Assembly: GCA_030272585.1 (NCBI GenBank)
Contig: BSYQ01000006.1
Coordinates: 1,327,001 to 1,391,000 of the forward strand
Direction of reading: 5' to 3'
DNA: 64,000 nucleotides
Source: Bryopsis sp. KO-2023
Taxonomy: Eukaryota > Chlorophyta > Ulvophyceae > Bryopsidales > Bryopsidaceae
Below, piece after piece: positions 1 through 14,517 of this stretch. Made by a program: the position numbers and the translations under genes. The notes under the pieces were generated by a model that was not told the DNA's origin, did not search any database, and was given only the letters and a program-made list of their open reading frames with translations. Position 1 is the first letter of the stretch. Every line of letters begins with the position of its first letter.

Positions 1-287
1 TAATGGTATTAATTGATTGACATACCAAACAAATCCTTTATTTATAAAAAGTCTATCAGAACTCAGTATAGTATACAAATCTGCTCAAAACACACGAAAA
101 ACGGTTGTACTAAGAACAATCACTTTCTAGCAGCTTTCATTTCGGAACAAAAAAAAACCTTGAGGCTAAGAAAGAAAAGAAAAAGGGACGGAAATAGCCC
201 CTGTTGATTTGAACTGATGCCAAAAAAAAAAAAATCTGATTAATATGGATCATTTCACGCTCGTTTCCCGCCGACTTTGCTGATCAG

Positions 288-3200
288 TCACGCACGAGCA
301 TCAAAAAGTCTACCAGCAAACCCTTTCATTTCCTTTTTCAAGAGGTTGACGACAATGTCTTTCGCAATTTTCACCGTTTTCCACGTGCTCGATTTCTGCG
401 GGGTCGAAGGGTGAGCTTTCCGCACCCATCTGTCGAGCCCTTTCATCCCAGCATCAAAAACTTGTTTCGACATGTACAAAAAGTAGACCACCACGGCTCC
501 AATGAAAACGACAGACATCCCGACGTTCGCGCTGTTGGTTACTGCGGCTCTGTTTGCCACGTTCCCGATCATGAAGGCCAGACTGGATAAAATCAGGGAA
601 ACGGACTCCATCTTGTTCAGTTTCTCGTCTTCGAAAGGTTGGAAGTTTAGCTGGAGGATTATCGACACAAACATAACGAACAGTGCCATGTCACCCTGCA
701 AATCCTCTCCGAGAGGACGTGCGAACACAACGATGGTGGAAAGAATGGCTTTTCTCGCAAGGATGACCACTTCCCAAACAACCGCCTCCTCCTTGTAGGA
801 TCGGTAGAAGAAACCGTAACGCTCGGCGATATCCTGTTTGCTGAGATTCTTCTTGTTCCGCGTCAAAACAAAGAGGAGCCACCCAGGGAATCCAAAGGCA
901 ATGAACACCAAGAATGGAAATCCAACCAACCAGGTCAGGAAGGCGTGCGATCCGTGATAGCACACCACACTGGTGTCCTCCGCCCAGAACAACCCATCCA
1001 ATGGCTCAGCTCGGACGCAATAGAAAATGCGCACCAGCACTCTTGTCACGCTGCCCGAAGTACACATAAACAATCAATTCTAGTCCACACCCGAAATGGT
1101 ATTCTGCAACCAAGCCGCCTTCATCGAAACTATTTAGGCTTACCTCAAATAGGATGCGTGGAGGACAGCCAACAGTGCGGCAAACGAACGCAGCTTCATG
1201 TACTCAAATGGATTCTCTTTTTTCAAAGAGGAGATGCAATACAATGTTGAAAATGCAGCCCACACAATACCAGGAAATAAAACGAACAGGATCGTGGCCT
1301 TGACAGATCGCGGCGGCGCATTCGTCGAAAACGCACACTCGGACGCGAAAAAGCCATTGTTGTCCGCCACACCCGAGATCAGACCTACACAATTCAATAC
1401 TCATTCGTTTTTTTTGTGGAGTGCCTCCTCTTACTCTTGCCGAATCATTCCAACACCTTTTTGTACGGTTGCGAACCTTCATTTGGTTGAATTAAAACAG
1501 CAAACACAGACTCGTCTTACCCAGACTGGTGAGCAATGCCAGCATTCCCTTGGTCCAGTCAGTATTGATCGCAGCCGCCGATCCTGTAACTTGGAGGAAA
1601 TTGACCAGGATCTGCGCCAGGGCCACTCTAATTAATTCCAACGCATCAAAAACCCTCCACATTCGTCAAAAGCTGTTTTCGTGCTCACCTTGAATACATC
1701 AGATGCCCGCCTCTCCCTTTGGCCAACGGTTCCGGGCATCGACTTCTCCAGCACATTTTCTCGAACTGGTGCTTGTCCAGACAGGAATGCTTCCAGATTA
1801 AAGCCATCTTGAGACTGTGATTGTGTTGGTGGGGAAACCACAACAGTAGGCACATCACCTGCTTGATTGTTGAGTTCTCTTGAATAGCTCCCTGCACTCT
1901 TCATGAAAACGAATGACAGAATCATCAGGGCCAGTGCCACCAGGCTGAAGAAAAGAATTGCTGCTGTTTGTCCTCGACATTGCACACATTGATGCGATCG
2001 AAGTTTCCCGTGTGAAAGCTGGCAGCTCCCGCATAGCACTCCCACGTAGCCCTGAATTGGGTGACATAGAAAATACACGCAGGTGAAACAACATAGGGTC
2101 TGTACCCACACATGCGAGATCCGACCTACTTTACATATGCAAGCTGTTAGCAATATAAAGCTTGGGTACCTCTTCGCATTGGGGGTAGGAATCCGTGAAG
2201 TGGAGAGTTCTTCCCCCTTTCGTCAGTTTCTTGATGGCCTCTTGCAAAGCAGTAGTCCTGTTTGTGTAGGCGCATGCTTCCTTGGCCAGGCACGCATGAA
2301 CTTCAGTTGCTCGAGTGTTTGCATGCCATAGCCCCTCAAGCGGCACCAGAGTCGAGGCCGAGCATTTTGCTCTTTCAAGAGGGCAAAGACGGCACTCGGC
2401 ATCCGTGGGATCAAAACTGAAGAAATCTTCCCCACAAATGTCACAGCGCTTTTCATTCGGCCTAGACACCTCCCCAGCTACACACTCTCGAATCACCACC
2501 ATCATGTGCTCCACCAAAGAGTTACTCGCACTCTCCTTTGAAGTGAACTCAAAGGTGACGTTGTACGAGCCAGGCAAGGCCCTGAGAATGACCCCGCTCG
2601 CAACAAAAGAGCCACTCATCAAGACCCCATTGCTGGTGATAGGGTTCCCATACAGCTCCACTCCTGGTGCTGATGATTGCATTTTCAAAGTAACGTTTTC
2701 GGGGGCAGTTCGTCCAAAGGCATCCAACACGTTGACTTCGATGGGGGGAAGCACTTCGGCACTTGAGTGGCTGAGAATTTTCGCAGGCGAGATGATCACG
2801 CTGTCTGGCGAAGAGCCAACAGATATGACCTCTGCCTGACCTCCCTCTTCACCAATGGCGTAGCAACTCTGGGGTGCATTTTTCAGATTTAGTCCGTCAA
2901 AGCATCGTTCTCCACAGCACATGCTCAGCACAGAAATGTCGTTGGAGAATACATCCGAGGCAAAAATCTGTGCAAAATTTCCGTTGAAGGTGGTGTCATT
3001 AGAGAGAACATGGCGGCTCGCCAGCAAGTCTGAGAAGGTGGGTGTCGAGCTGCACTCTTCCAGAAGCTGGAAGAAGTTCTGCTCCTCTTTGGGAGAGGAG
3101 CCATTGCGGAACGATCCCTCTCCGAGAATGGCCAGAGCTTTGCAATCTTGAATTGATCCAGCAACAGTGAGAAGATGCAAACCACCTACATGTGAAAAAC

Positions 3201-6200
3201 ACATCAGCACACACATCCAAGCAAAAGCTACCCAGCAGGAACATTTGAAAACTCACCTCCAACTTTGCCCTTGTTGTCATCAATGGAGCAAAGGTTGCAC
3301 GTCCACAAAAGAGCGACATCCCCTCTGGGTGTGAACAGAGAGCTGAAATGCGCAGCCATCCCTCCTCCATTTTCCCCAGCCACATTTTCTGAAACTGTCA
3401 GGTTGGCCCCTTTCAATACCGCGTCCTTTGCATATATCCCTCCCCCTGAACCTCCCGCAAAGCATCCTGTCACTGTGCTATCCTGAAGGGTGAGAAGTGC
3501 CCCTGAGGTAGCCAGGATGCCACCACCGTCCCCAACCTCACCCCTTTTAACAGTTTCAACAACGTTTTTACGAAATCCACAACCCCTGCAATGCAGTGTC
3601 ACTCCTTTGACCTCCAAACCTGCTCCACCTTTGGCAGCAGTGTTTCCCAGAAATTGAACATCAGAGAACTCCATTATCACCGTCTGTTTGAGCGTGGCTG
3701 CTACAGCTGACACTCCACCACCCCAGCTTGCTGAATTATTCAGAAAATCAACTCCCGCTAGCTTGATAAGAGATTCTGTGTCAACGACTGCAAACCCTCC
3801 CCCTCTTAAGGCGGCATTCAGGGTGACAATCGAGTCTCGAATTGCTGCTTTATGCACATCTGACAAATGCATTGCTCCTCCAGATCCGGCAACGTTTCCA
3901 GAGAAACTGCACCCATCGATGTCTGCAATGACTCCTTGGCCTTTCAGTCTGACAGCCCCACCTTCTCCCTCAACACTCAACACGAGAGCGCCCTCTCCAA
4001 CGCCTCCCACTCTATTTCCCAAAAATTTTATATCTTTCATGGAAATGTGCAGCCCCCCTTCTGAGTTTCCTCCAGTCGATCCCAAATCCCCATCCTGCAC
4101 ACAAGAGATAGGCATCGCAGAAACGCTCCAAAAACTCAAAACTGATGACTTGTCAGACGCATGTAGTTGTTGTATTGCTGAGATTTGTGATTTTTATCTA
4201 AAGTTGTGAGATATATCGTTCGAATACCTGAGCACATACTGCCCCCCCTCCAATCTGGGCTTGGTTTGCTGAGAATGTGCATCCAGACAGGGTTGAATTG
4301 GCATCGCCTTCCACGAAAATGGCACCCCCAAGAGTAGAATTGTTGGAGACAAAGGTCAGATTCGTGATTTGAGCCTTCGATTGGGGTCCCTGATGTTTAT
4401 GAAACACAACACCATCTTTCTCAGAATTGGATGGATGGCGATTGTCCTGAGCCTCAACGCAGCAACCCAATTTCATAAAAGAAATCTCATTCGAATCACA
4501 CAAAGACAAATCACCTTTGGTGGAGAACAGAGAGGTCTGAATCTTTTTTTCTTACCCCTATCCAAATCGCCCCACCATAGTCTCGGGCATGATTTTGAAT
4601 GCAGTTGCCCCTGTCCATCTCAACTTCTGCACCAGAACTAGATACAGCTCCTCCACTGGCATTGGCAATGTTGACTTCAAAATCGGTATCCACAAATCTA
4701 ACTGAATTTTCCTTGTCCTGCCAATAAAACTCAAATATCACTCTTTAAACCACCATAATAAAAACTTTTAACCACCCCTTGAAAAATACGTGGTCAAATT
4801 TTGCTTATTCACAGATCTTAAGTGCTGGAGCAGGAACAAAACACATCCACCTGAAAACCAGTTTAAAGCCTTTCCCAAGATCAGCTACACACCAGGGCAA
4901 CAGCGCCTCCACTTTTCCAAGCTCTGTTCCCGTGGAAAACAGATTTCTCAATTGACATTGTTGGCTTTCGGGCGGGCAATGTGGAATTTTGTGACCACGT
5001 TTCATAAATTGGTTCGGCCACAAGTTCATCAAGAAATGCCATAACTACGTCAGCTACAATTGCGCTGAAAGTGATCGCACCACCAAAGAAAGCGGTGTTG
5101 TCTGTGAATCTCGAGTTCATAATGAAAGCCTCTGAACTGATCAACGCTATTGCCCCTCCGCCGGCAGATTCTTGAATTAGCTTTCCTCTGTCCAAATCTA
5201 AAGGAGCCTCCCTTCCATAGGCCGTGTTGGTGGTAAAATTTGCATGAGTGGCGTTCAAAGTGGACTCCTTCACATCCATTGAACATAACATGATTTGTTT
5301 TTGGGTTTTGGGGTGCATCGAAACTTTTCGTCAGGAAAATAACTTGGTGTAAACAAGAACCTGCATTTTCTATGGATTTCACAATCAAGACATTCTCTGT
5401 GAATTAGAATAGATGCCCATTCACTTGGAAGAAAAGATGTTTATTTGGAGCCTGACTTGCAAGCAAGTTACTCCATGAGAAAGTCATTTCATGTTCAAGC
5501 TTTGCCTGTCACCGAGCGTGGATAGAAAACAAAATGTAGGTCCATCTAATCTCACTCCAAGATACAGCGCTCCGCCTCTTTTGGCTCGGTTTTGGATAAA
5601 GCTGGTTCCCACGATTGAAGCATCAACCATCTCAAGCAAATATACTCCATCTCCTTTTGTCTGGCTTGACCTCATCTCCGAGGTGGAACTCTGCAAATGG
5701 CTCACATTTTTGTCACAATAAACAAAGTAGAAATGGCTCATCTGCTTTGGGGTGGAACACACACACTCTCGAACAACCCTGGGTGTTTTTTGATTGACCT
5801 TCCAACAACAAATGTGCCCAAGAAACTGGCAAATCAAAAATCAAGGAACTACAAGCGACCATATCCATGTCAGACTTAGGTTGCTCTTTGCGTTTTGGTT
5901 ACCTCAGTGGGTACGTTTAGATCGCAATTGGATCCATCTGCGTCGCAAATATTTTCGAGAGAAGGAGAATCAGAAAGCTTCAACGAAGCAATCCCCCAAC
6001 CATACACAGCACCTCCGTGTAGCGCAGCCTGGTTCTCTTTGAAAATCGATTTCTCAATGGAACACTTCAAATTTTTTCCATACAGAACCAATGCGCCTCC
6101 ATCAGAAAAGTTCAAGTTACCAACAGCAGTGTTTCCTTCAAATGATGATGCAATGATGTTCAGGGTTGCTTCCTCCAACTCATCACTCTTCAAGCCAAAA

Positions 6201-9200
6201 AAAAAGGAAATGAATCAATTTCGGCTTGGTAATGGCCAATCCATCAGATGCAAGTCAAAAAATCTATGCTTGAATTTCTGGAGCTCAGGCAAAGATGGTG
6301 TGGAAAATAAAGCAGGGAGCAACTAGTAAACGCCAAAACTTGGGTAGTCCAGTAAAAAATTGGATTTGAATTTAGGTTTGGAGCTGAGAACATTGGAAAT
6401 TCACCAGAAAAAATTTCTCACCCCTTTCGATAGCTACAACTTATTCCATCATTTAAAATCATGGCAAAAACACATTTGAATGAATTACATTCTTGAGAAA
6501 TTTTCATGAATCTAACGCATCAAAGACAGAATCCATGGTCTGCTCACATCCAGAAATAGGCCACCGCCTCTTTTGGCAAAGTTTTCGATAAACTTGACCT
6601 CAGAAATGATGACTTGACGGACCATTTTAGCATACACTCCCCCTCCTCTTTCACGTTTACATGTACAGGTATCCGGATCTTTTGTTTTCGCAGCAGAACC
6701 CTGCAATGGAAACTATCACATGCATTATTTCCTAATCCAAGATTCACGTTCACATCCCCCACCTACTTTCTCCCCTAAAAAGAGGGGAAAAAAATGATAC
6801 TATTGTTAAGAAACCACCTTTCTGGCCTGATTTGTTTGCAATTTCCAAAGAATTACGATCCACAAGAGAACTCACAAATCCCAAAACTCCAACCTCTGCT
6901 CCCTATAGGTATATAGGGATTCAAATCTGGCTTGGATTACTGGTTGTGATCTGGATTACCTCAGCAGGTAGATTCAGAGTACCATTGGATACATCCGAGC
7001 CACAAATGTTTTGCAGAAAAGAAGAGCCAGAAAGCTTCAATGAAGCAATCTTCCAACCATAAACAGCACCCCCATCCACACCAGCATGGTTGGTTTTGAA
7101 AATTGATTCATCAATGAAACAGTTTAATTTTTCTCCAAACAGGGCCAATGCCCCTCCATCTGAATGGGTCAAGTTTCCAATAGCAGTGTTTCCTTCAAAT
7201 GATGATGCAGTTATCTTCAGGGTTGCTTTCTCCAAGTCGCCACTCTTCAAGCCAAAAAAAAAGAAAAAAATCATCCAATCCGTCTGCGACACATATTTCA
7301 TCAAAAATGAGGCTGAATTGTTAGCTTTGGAAATGAAAGTAAACTATAAAAAGAATAATAAAAACATAGAATGTCACTCCCCAAAGCATGACTTCAATTG
7401 GGGCCTGACTTGGAGAACAAAATCCTCGATGGGGAAAAAAAATATTTTAGTTTGTGTTCCACGGAGTTCAAATGAAAAAATTGTAGGCACTTCTTACTGC
7501 AATGTACAACGCCCCGCCTCTTTTGGCTCGATTTTTGATGAAACTTGACTCCAAAACTGAGGCATCAGCCACCCGAAACAAATACACTCCACCTCCTCTT
7601 GTTGAAATGGATTTGTTTCCCATCTCCAAAGCATATCCCTGCAAGGTGTTCATATAGCATATATGACTCATTTTGCTTTTTTTTTTCTTAAACTATTTGC
7701 AAATTTTCTAGATCTAATGCACAAGAGTAATTAAGTCCAAGAAACTGGCAGCTTGTAAATGCAAAGTTCCTTCAGAAAGCTTCCAAAAACTATAAGCAAG
7801 CAAATGTTAGTTTGCCTTTCAAAAGACCTGGGCCTAATGGGTTGATTGGTGGCGTGTGGCCAGGCTTACCTCAGTGGGTATATTCAGATCAATATTAGCC
7901 ACAATAGGCAAATAGTTTTTCAGAAAAGAAGAGCCAGAAAGCTTCAATGAAGTAATCTCCCAACCATAAACAGCGCCTCCACGTACAGCAGCCTGGTTCA
8001 TTTTGAAACTTGATTCATCAATGGAACACTTCAAATTTTCTCCAAACAGAGCCAATGCCCCTCCATCTGAATGGGTTAAGTGTCCGATAGCAGTGTTTCC
8101 TTCAAATGATGATGCAGTTATCTTCAGGGTTGCTTTCTCCAAGTCGCCACCCTTCAAGCCAAAAAAATGAAATAAATCAATATCAGCTTTGTATTGGCCA
8201 ATCCATCAGATGCAAGTCAAAAAATCTATGCTTGAAGTTTTGGAGCATAGGCAGATATAATCTCGAAAACAATTTATTTGTGGGAAAATTGAACTATTGA
8301 GCAAGTTGGGTGAATAATCATTCAAATGTAAGATTGATGCTCAGTACATTGGAAACCCACCAAAAACCACTTCATAATTTCAGCCATCTTTTATTCCAGG
8401 ATTCAAAACCATGGCAACAAAGTTCATTGAAATAAAATCAACTTCTTGTGAAAACTTTGATCCATCTGATGCATTAAAAACAAGACGAAGATCTGCTCAC
8501 ATCCAGAAGTATCCCACCGCCTCTGTTGGCAAGGTTTTTGAAAAATTCGACCTCAAAAATACGGACTTGAGGGACTGAAGAAAGATACACTCCCCCTCCG
8601 CTTGAATGGAAATCTGGATCTTTTGTTACTACAGAAGAGCCCTGCAATTGAAACAGATGGAGTCATGATGCCCTTCCTACCTTAGATTGACTCAAGATAG
8701 GCCTGCCGCCCTTTCCCGCTTGAGAAAATTAAATGACTTGTGCTAATAAGAATGTATATGTGAATGAATTCTCAATACACATCAACAAAGACCGTCCACA
8801 ACAATATCACATAGCCCATGGGATACACATGAATTGCCCTATATCAGTTTCTGCCCTCCACAACTGCATCGAGATGAAGAAAAGATGAAAGAAAATCCCT
8901 TGCGAAAGTGCCTAGCACCCTGGCAACCAATCCTCTTAAAAAAAACAACACTTGGTGAAAAAAAGTCTCCACTATAATACATTATAGTCCATTACAGATT
9001 TTGGAAAATGCATAGGGGCCCACTGGTCCCAGTTAGCTATTGGAAAACAACAAATCCTAAGTGAAAGGAACTGCTGGAAGAAAAAAAAAGTTCGAGCCAG
9101 AAACGTAGCCATATATTGAAAAAACTTCTTAGAAATCGAGGTACATCCTGATCGAGGTACATCCTGATCGAGGCACCTTAGGGCCACTTGATGACGTTCA

Positions 9201-11823
9201 TTGAAAAGCAGCAAAACATCATTTTGTCTTGTCATCCAAAAGAAGGTGGTACGCTGGCTCACCTCAGAGTGCCCTCGTAGCCCTGGTTGACGATGGGACA
9301 GATTAACCCCACAAATATTCCTCGAAACGAAAGAGCTCGTGAGACTCAGAGAACCAATCCCCGCACCACAGATTCCACCTCCAGAGGAGTCAGCCTTGTT
9401 CTCATGGAAATTTGAATTTTCGATGGAACACCTCAGTTTTGCCCCGAACAATGTCAGTGCCCCCCCACAGGAGAGAGTCGGGTTGTCTGTTGCACTGTTT
9501 CTTTCAAATGTTGACCCACTGATGTGCAATATTGCCTTCTCCAGGATGCCACCCTTCCAGCCAAATAAAAAGCACACAGTGTCAGAATTTCCAGTTTTGG
9601 GGTGTTCTGATGTTTCCTGCAGAGTTCGATTTAGACATGATATCAAACAAGTGTCAGAGCATTGTCACCAGCAGATTGATACACTACAAATGCTTCAATT
9701 TTTCATGGATGCTGTTTTTCCCTCGAAAACGAAACGAATGATCAAAAAAAGAATTCATACAAGGAACAAAATCAAGTGCAGAATCACTGTTAAAATTTCT
9801 GATTTCACGCGCTCCTGGATTAACTCCAGAACTGACTTATTTAATTGAAAACAATGCCAGCGCTTCCCCCCTTCCCCCAAATTCTTAGTCAGGGTTGACG
9901 AGACTCACATGCACAAGAAGGGCCCCGCCAATATCTGCAAAATTTTGCATGAAGTTAGAATCTACAACTAAAACGTCAGCCACCTCCAACAAAAGCACGC
10001 CTCCTCCAGCAGGAAGGGGTGTGTTTTTAGATTCCACAAAAGAACCCTGCAAAACACAGGCCTTCAACATTCAACAAAATACAACCACTCTTCAACAACC
10101 ATCAAAGTGGAATGTTGTCCAGCATGTAACATAGGATCATTATTATCAAAGGGCTATCTGGGTTCTTGTCAAAAGCACCACCAAAGGACCACATTCATCA
10201 TTCAGTCACTTTTTAGATTGTGAACAACATGTTCCAGCCACTCTCACCTTTCTTGTTCTCAACCCAGTGGAGTTACCCACACGGTTGTTCAAAAATCTGG
10301 ACGCCAAGATATTCCATCCTTGTGATCGACCAACATACACAGCCCCTCCAGACAATCCAGCTTTGTTTTCTAGGAAAGTGCAATTTCTCAGCATGGCTTC
10401 GGTTCCATTGATTGCATGAATTGCACCTCCCAAGTTTACTGCTGAATTGTTCACAAAGGTCGATCCAAAAATATCCACATTCAGTTTTGGTCCAAGGAAA
10501 GCTATCCCTCCTCCTGATCTTCCATCGGAGGCATTCTTGTGCTCGCCATAAACAACATTCCCACTGAACGTGACAACCTTTATTTTTACTTCAGACTCCT
10601 CCTCACCCTAACATCGAATCGCATACACTTGAATTAGTGTATTTCCCTTGAAAACAAGTGGACAAAAGATCACTTATTATGTTTGAACAACTTATGTCTG
10701 CAAGCGTACCGTAACAAAGATTGCTCCTCCGCCATCAAAGGCCAGATTTCCAATGAAGTCACAATTTGAAAAGGTCAAATTCGAGTTGTGGATATTAATT
10801 GCTCCGCCTTGTTGAGACGCATGGTTGTTTTCGAACAAAGAGTGCACAATATCCACCACAGATGCATCTTCTAAAGACATTGCACCACCATGTACCCCTG
10901 TGTTGTTCATTGCCGTGGTGTTCTCCATCTGGATGGTGGAATTAAATGCTGAAATGCATGCAGATCCATTAGTGTTTGAATTGTTTTCGAACAGTATGTC
11001 CCTCAAAGTCACATTTTGAGAATCTTTCACTTGCAGCAACCCTGATGCACTGTCCAGGTTGCACCCAACAAAAAAGAACCCAGCAAGCAGCACATTATTG
11101 GACCTGGAAGAAAGAACATGATGGTCAACAGTTGGGTTCCTACTTCAATCAGATAGATATGAAAATAGACCATATATGAAAAAAAGGAAAATAAATATTC
11201 TGTCAGGCAGAGATAGCCAGGTGGCTATCGCTGCCTTCTTCATGTTGAAAAAAAATCTCCCCCCCATCAGATTCAGTCGCATTCAATTTCAAAATCAAGG
11301 TAAACCTGTCATCTACAGGATCTGTGGAAGCAATGCATGATTATGCAGTCTACTGCCATCCCTCACCTTGTTATGTCAATGATTGGCTGCGTCGTGTCGT
11401 TGAGACAGCGGATGGAGGTCCGCGATCCTTCGATTGAAACAGATCGGTTGATGTCAAGGGTGTCGTCGAGCTTCAATTCTGGAGAGGTCAATCGGAGGGC
11501 TGCTTCTTCAGGCGCACAGTCCAAAACGTGCTGAATGCCTCCATCGATGGTCGTCAGTGCATCAGCATCCAGAAGTATCGAATCAGCAGAACCTGGAAGC
11601 TTTCGCACGTCCTCGCATCGCGCAGCCGCCTCGTCTGAATAAAAAAACAGTGGCTGCTGTTTCAACCATCAACACTGGTGCGGTACAAACTCAGCGCATG
11701 TAAGCCGCGTTTGCGGAAAACCTTATGCAACTCTTGCAAACAACAGCAAGTGATTTGGTCACCCTGACCTTCTTTGGCCCCAGCGGCGGCCAGCAGCACA
11801 AGCAGCAGAAATCCGCCCCACAT
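288..11823 (-). CDS. Giant Pmp-type beta-helix repeat membrane protein, complete gene
   Basis: Signal-peptide exon 11,763-11,823 (ATG 11,821-11,823; hydrophobic Leu/Ala run) and exon 11,367-11,634. Next come exons rich in GG(A/G)-[IVL] and xFxxN repeats: 10,710-11,103; 10,248-10,607; 9,909-10,046; 9,263-9,553; 8,501-8,641; 7,870-8,151; 7,498-7,638; 6,960-7,244; 6,548-6,700; 5,903-6,187; 5,556-5,690; about 4,892-5,300; 4,556-4,717; 4,228-4,446; 3,257-4,094; 2,170-3,185. A Cys-rich exon with the first membrane segment follows (1,689-2,051), then membrane exons about 1,521-1,650, 1,144-1,384 and 288-1,050, the last containing GFPGWLLFVLTRNKKN and ending in TGA. This repeat ectodomain, Cys-rich neck and multi-pass C-terminus occurs in large surface proteins of several protist groups. 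About 2,350 residues are predicted. The exact starts of the exons near 5,300 and 1,650 are unresolved. Function is unknown; a cell-surface or adhesion role is inference. Confidence 0.8.
5556..9553 (-). repeat. Four tandem copies of a two-exon module inside the Pmp gene
   Basis: Long exons 9,263-9,553, 7,870-8,151, 6,960-7,244 and 5,903-6,187 (282-291 nt) alternate with short exons 8,501-8,641, 7,498-7,638, 6,548-6,700 and 5,556-5,690 (135-153 nt). All begin and end in phase 0. The long exons share the core SSFEGNTA..DGGAL.LFG....C.I..S.F..N. The short ones share GGGVYL and the pattern NRAKRGGALY. Introns are also alike: a 41-nt stretch at 6,234-6,274 recurs at 8,195-8,235. This shows tandem duplication of exon pairs together with their introns. 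Confidence 0.85.
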
Positions 11824-11875
11824 TCAAGTTGGAGCGACTCGAAAAGCTGCCCCGCGAAGCGTTACGGATATTGGC
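11220..11875 (-). repeat. Left-arm segment c of the inverted duplication (Pmp gene 5' end)
   Basis: The reverse complement matches 63,345-64,000: signal-peptide exon (61 nt in both), first intron, second exon (268 nt in both) and part of the next intron. Homology stops just upstream of the start codon, near the sequence ATATCCGTAACG present in both arms. The right-hand match is cut by the window end, so the duplication is longer than seen here. Confidence 0.9.
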
Positions 11876-12570
11876 TGTTCAGAGTCGGCAAATTCCGTTC
11901 CTGGACAAGACGAAGGTGGTCGGGAAGTGGGACAATTCCCAACGGGGGGCGAAGAGTTGAGAGAGAGCTCGTTTTTTTGCGGTTCGTTCCAGAAAGGCAT
12001 CGCCCAGAGTGAAGCTGACACTGGCGTCTCAGATCCAATGTAGGACCCTTGTCAACTGCGCAAAATAGAGTCCCGATTTAAGGGAGGAAAATGTTTAATT
12101 GCTTTTCCTTCCACAAAAATACTACTGCGGCAGCAGTGTTGAAACTTTGCGAATTTGCGGATTCTGGTAGCAAGGTTTCAGAGACATCATGTGCCATAAG
12201 TCCAGTCCCCACGCAAACCTGCGCCAGTTCCGTGCTATATTTGTCAGACATGAGGCTGGTCGGCGCACAGTTCCAGCAATTGAGACCGTGAGGCTCCAAC
12301 CCACTCAACAGCACCTCCCTCGGTTGACAGCAAAACATCAAAACTTCCCCTCCTGATTCCTCCCAGAGAAACTCGTGTCTCAGTAGTGTTTCCACACAAT
12401 GGCGGCGTGCAGTTTGTAGGAAATGGGTGCTTTTCAGAGGCGCTGGTGTACACAGCAAACTCGAGACTGTGTCGATCGCCCGCACTTGGTGGAGCATCTG
12501 GAAGAAATTGGAGCGGCTGGTCGGGTTCCACGACTCTTTTCGTTGCTTCGGCTGCTGGGCACTGATTTTT

Positions 12571-12590
12571 GGTGGTGGTGGTGGTGGTGG
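12571..12590. repeat. (GGT)n microsatellite
   Basis: Perfect GGT tandem repeat of about 6-7 units. Confidence 0.95.
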
Positions 12591-14246
12591 AAAATCACCC
12601 TTCCGCCAGCTGGTTGCGTTTTAGTTCATCGATTATCTCTTCGAAGAGATAATAAAAAGATTTCTTTTTTATGGTGAAAGAATGCAAAGCCAGGTGGCGG
12701 CGCGCTTAGTTTCAATACACACAAAAACGAGGGGAAGCCGCCCAGGGGCGTCGAGCCTTTAGGCAACATGTAATCATTGATTGATTGATAGGCTGAAAAA
12801 TGATGAGATGATAATGGCAAACGCTAATGATTGTGCGAGAGGAGGAGTGGGCAACAGTGTATTCTTTTCTGGACCATTACAAGGCCACAATGTTTTGCAC
12901 TCCACAGGGTAGTGCAACCAACATTACAACATGGAGTAATGGTCTGCGTCTGCATGTCAACAAATCCACACTGTAAACCTGCACTCCGTGCCTGTCAGGC
13001 CGGCCCACCAGTCATGACCAGAATCCCCAAATCAACAAGAACATCAAGGGTGAATTCCTTTGTGAGTGTTCCCTCCAGATGAAATAAAAAATTTTGCACT
13101 CATCTGTCTGTAAACACTTGTGATCTTTACTATTTAGATCGAAACAAATCAGTCCTTTCTATTATATTCTTTGCGCTCCATTGTGAATACTTTTTGGAGG
13201 AGCTGGAATTCTACAGGATCTTGCACCTGCTCAAAACCACGGATCAAAATTTCAGAGCAATGCTACACCTAGGTGAAAGAAAGAGGTCGACCAGAACTTA
13301 GTTTTTTTATTGACCGTTCAACCGGAGAATGAGCATTTGCTGGGCAAGAAGTGGCCGACAGTGCCGTTTGGATCACACTTTTTTTGTAAGGAGAACTGCT
13401 CCTTGATATCTGACTCAAAATCACTTATTCTCATTTTAAACAAAACATCCTAACAATATCCCCCTGTTGAATTCACGTTTTTACAGTAAAAAGTACGACC
13501 CTTCAAATAGCACAGCCCAGAGTTCTAACTGTAAAAACTACCCAACTGAATTAGCCCTTTCTACACCCCAGAAAAGAGGAACAACGCGAGGTGGACGGAG
13601 CCCAGTCTGACTCCAATCAGAAAACTGACTTTCATTTTTATTTTCAACCTCTTCTGCTCTTGATAACAACAATAAGTTCCAGCTGATTAGGGGTTTAATA
13701 TTTTATTTTTCGAAAAAAGAGATACAGTCCCAGATTCGAACTGGAAATTAACCATCCTGTATTCTGAAGGAGTGGGCAGCAGCTTTTTTCGGGCCCATTG
13801 CAAGGCCACGTTGTTTTGCACTCCACGGAGTGATGCATTCGTGAATGCAAACGGTATGTCCTCCGCAAGTTTCGCAAGTTTTAACAGCACCCGTGTTAGT
13901 CCCAGATTCTTATTCAGCTTATGGAGAGCTCATTCTTGACGCAATGCAACTGGAGGGGAAAAAAAAGAATCATACATCCCACTAGATTTGTAGCATTCTT
14001 CTCACCTCAACAGCCTGTCTGATTTTCATGTGAAGTGCATGTTCATTCTGCGCCGGGAACACAACTGAAGAAGCATTGCTGCATTGCAGATGCTCCCCCA
14101 AGAGAATCTTTTGCTTCTCAGCACAGGCAGCCACAAAGCAAAGGACAGGCATGTGATTCTTATCCCTCAGAACAAGCCCCATTTCGTCCATCAATCTTAC
14201 GGATTTTTTTTTTTGGGGGGGGGGGGTGCAATTCCTACCTCCATCA

Positions 14247-14367
14247 CTGCCACCACCGCCGCAATGTTGGCCTTGGTTCTGACTCTGACGCTGGTTACGT
14301 TGACCATCGCCGTCGCCGCCGCCGCCATTGTTGTCCACCACCGCCACCACTGTCGCCACCACCGCCT
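14247..14367. repeat. Degenerate CCN/GCC trinucleotide-rich tract
   Basis: Runs of CCACC, GCCGCC and CGCC triplets with interruptions. Next to it at 14,204-14,226 is an abrupt poly(T)-poly(G) junction. Confidence 0.85.
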
Positions 14368-14517
14368 AAAGGCTTAAAAACACGGACAGCCAAGGTTTAT
14401 CTTTTTTCCGCCCCTCTGTTTGTTCGTTTTTTTTTATTCGCACCACCGTTCAGTCGCCTTTGTCCATGCGAAACTTATCAGAGGGCTCAAAGCGCTGCTG
14501 CTAACGCCGATGGAACC

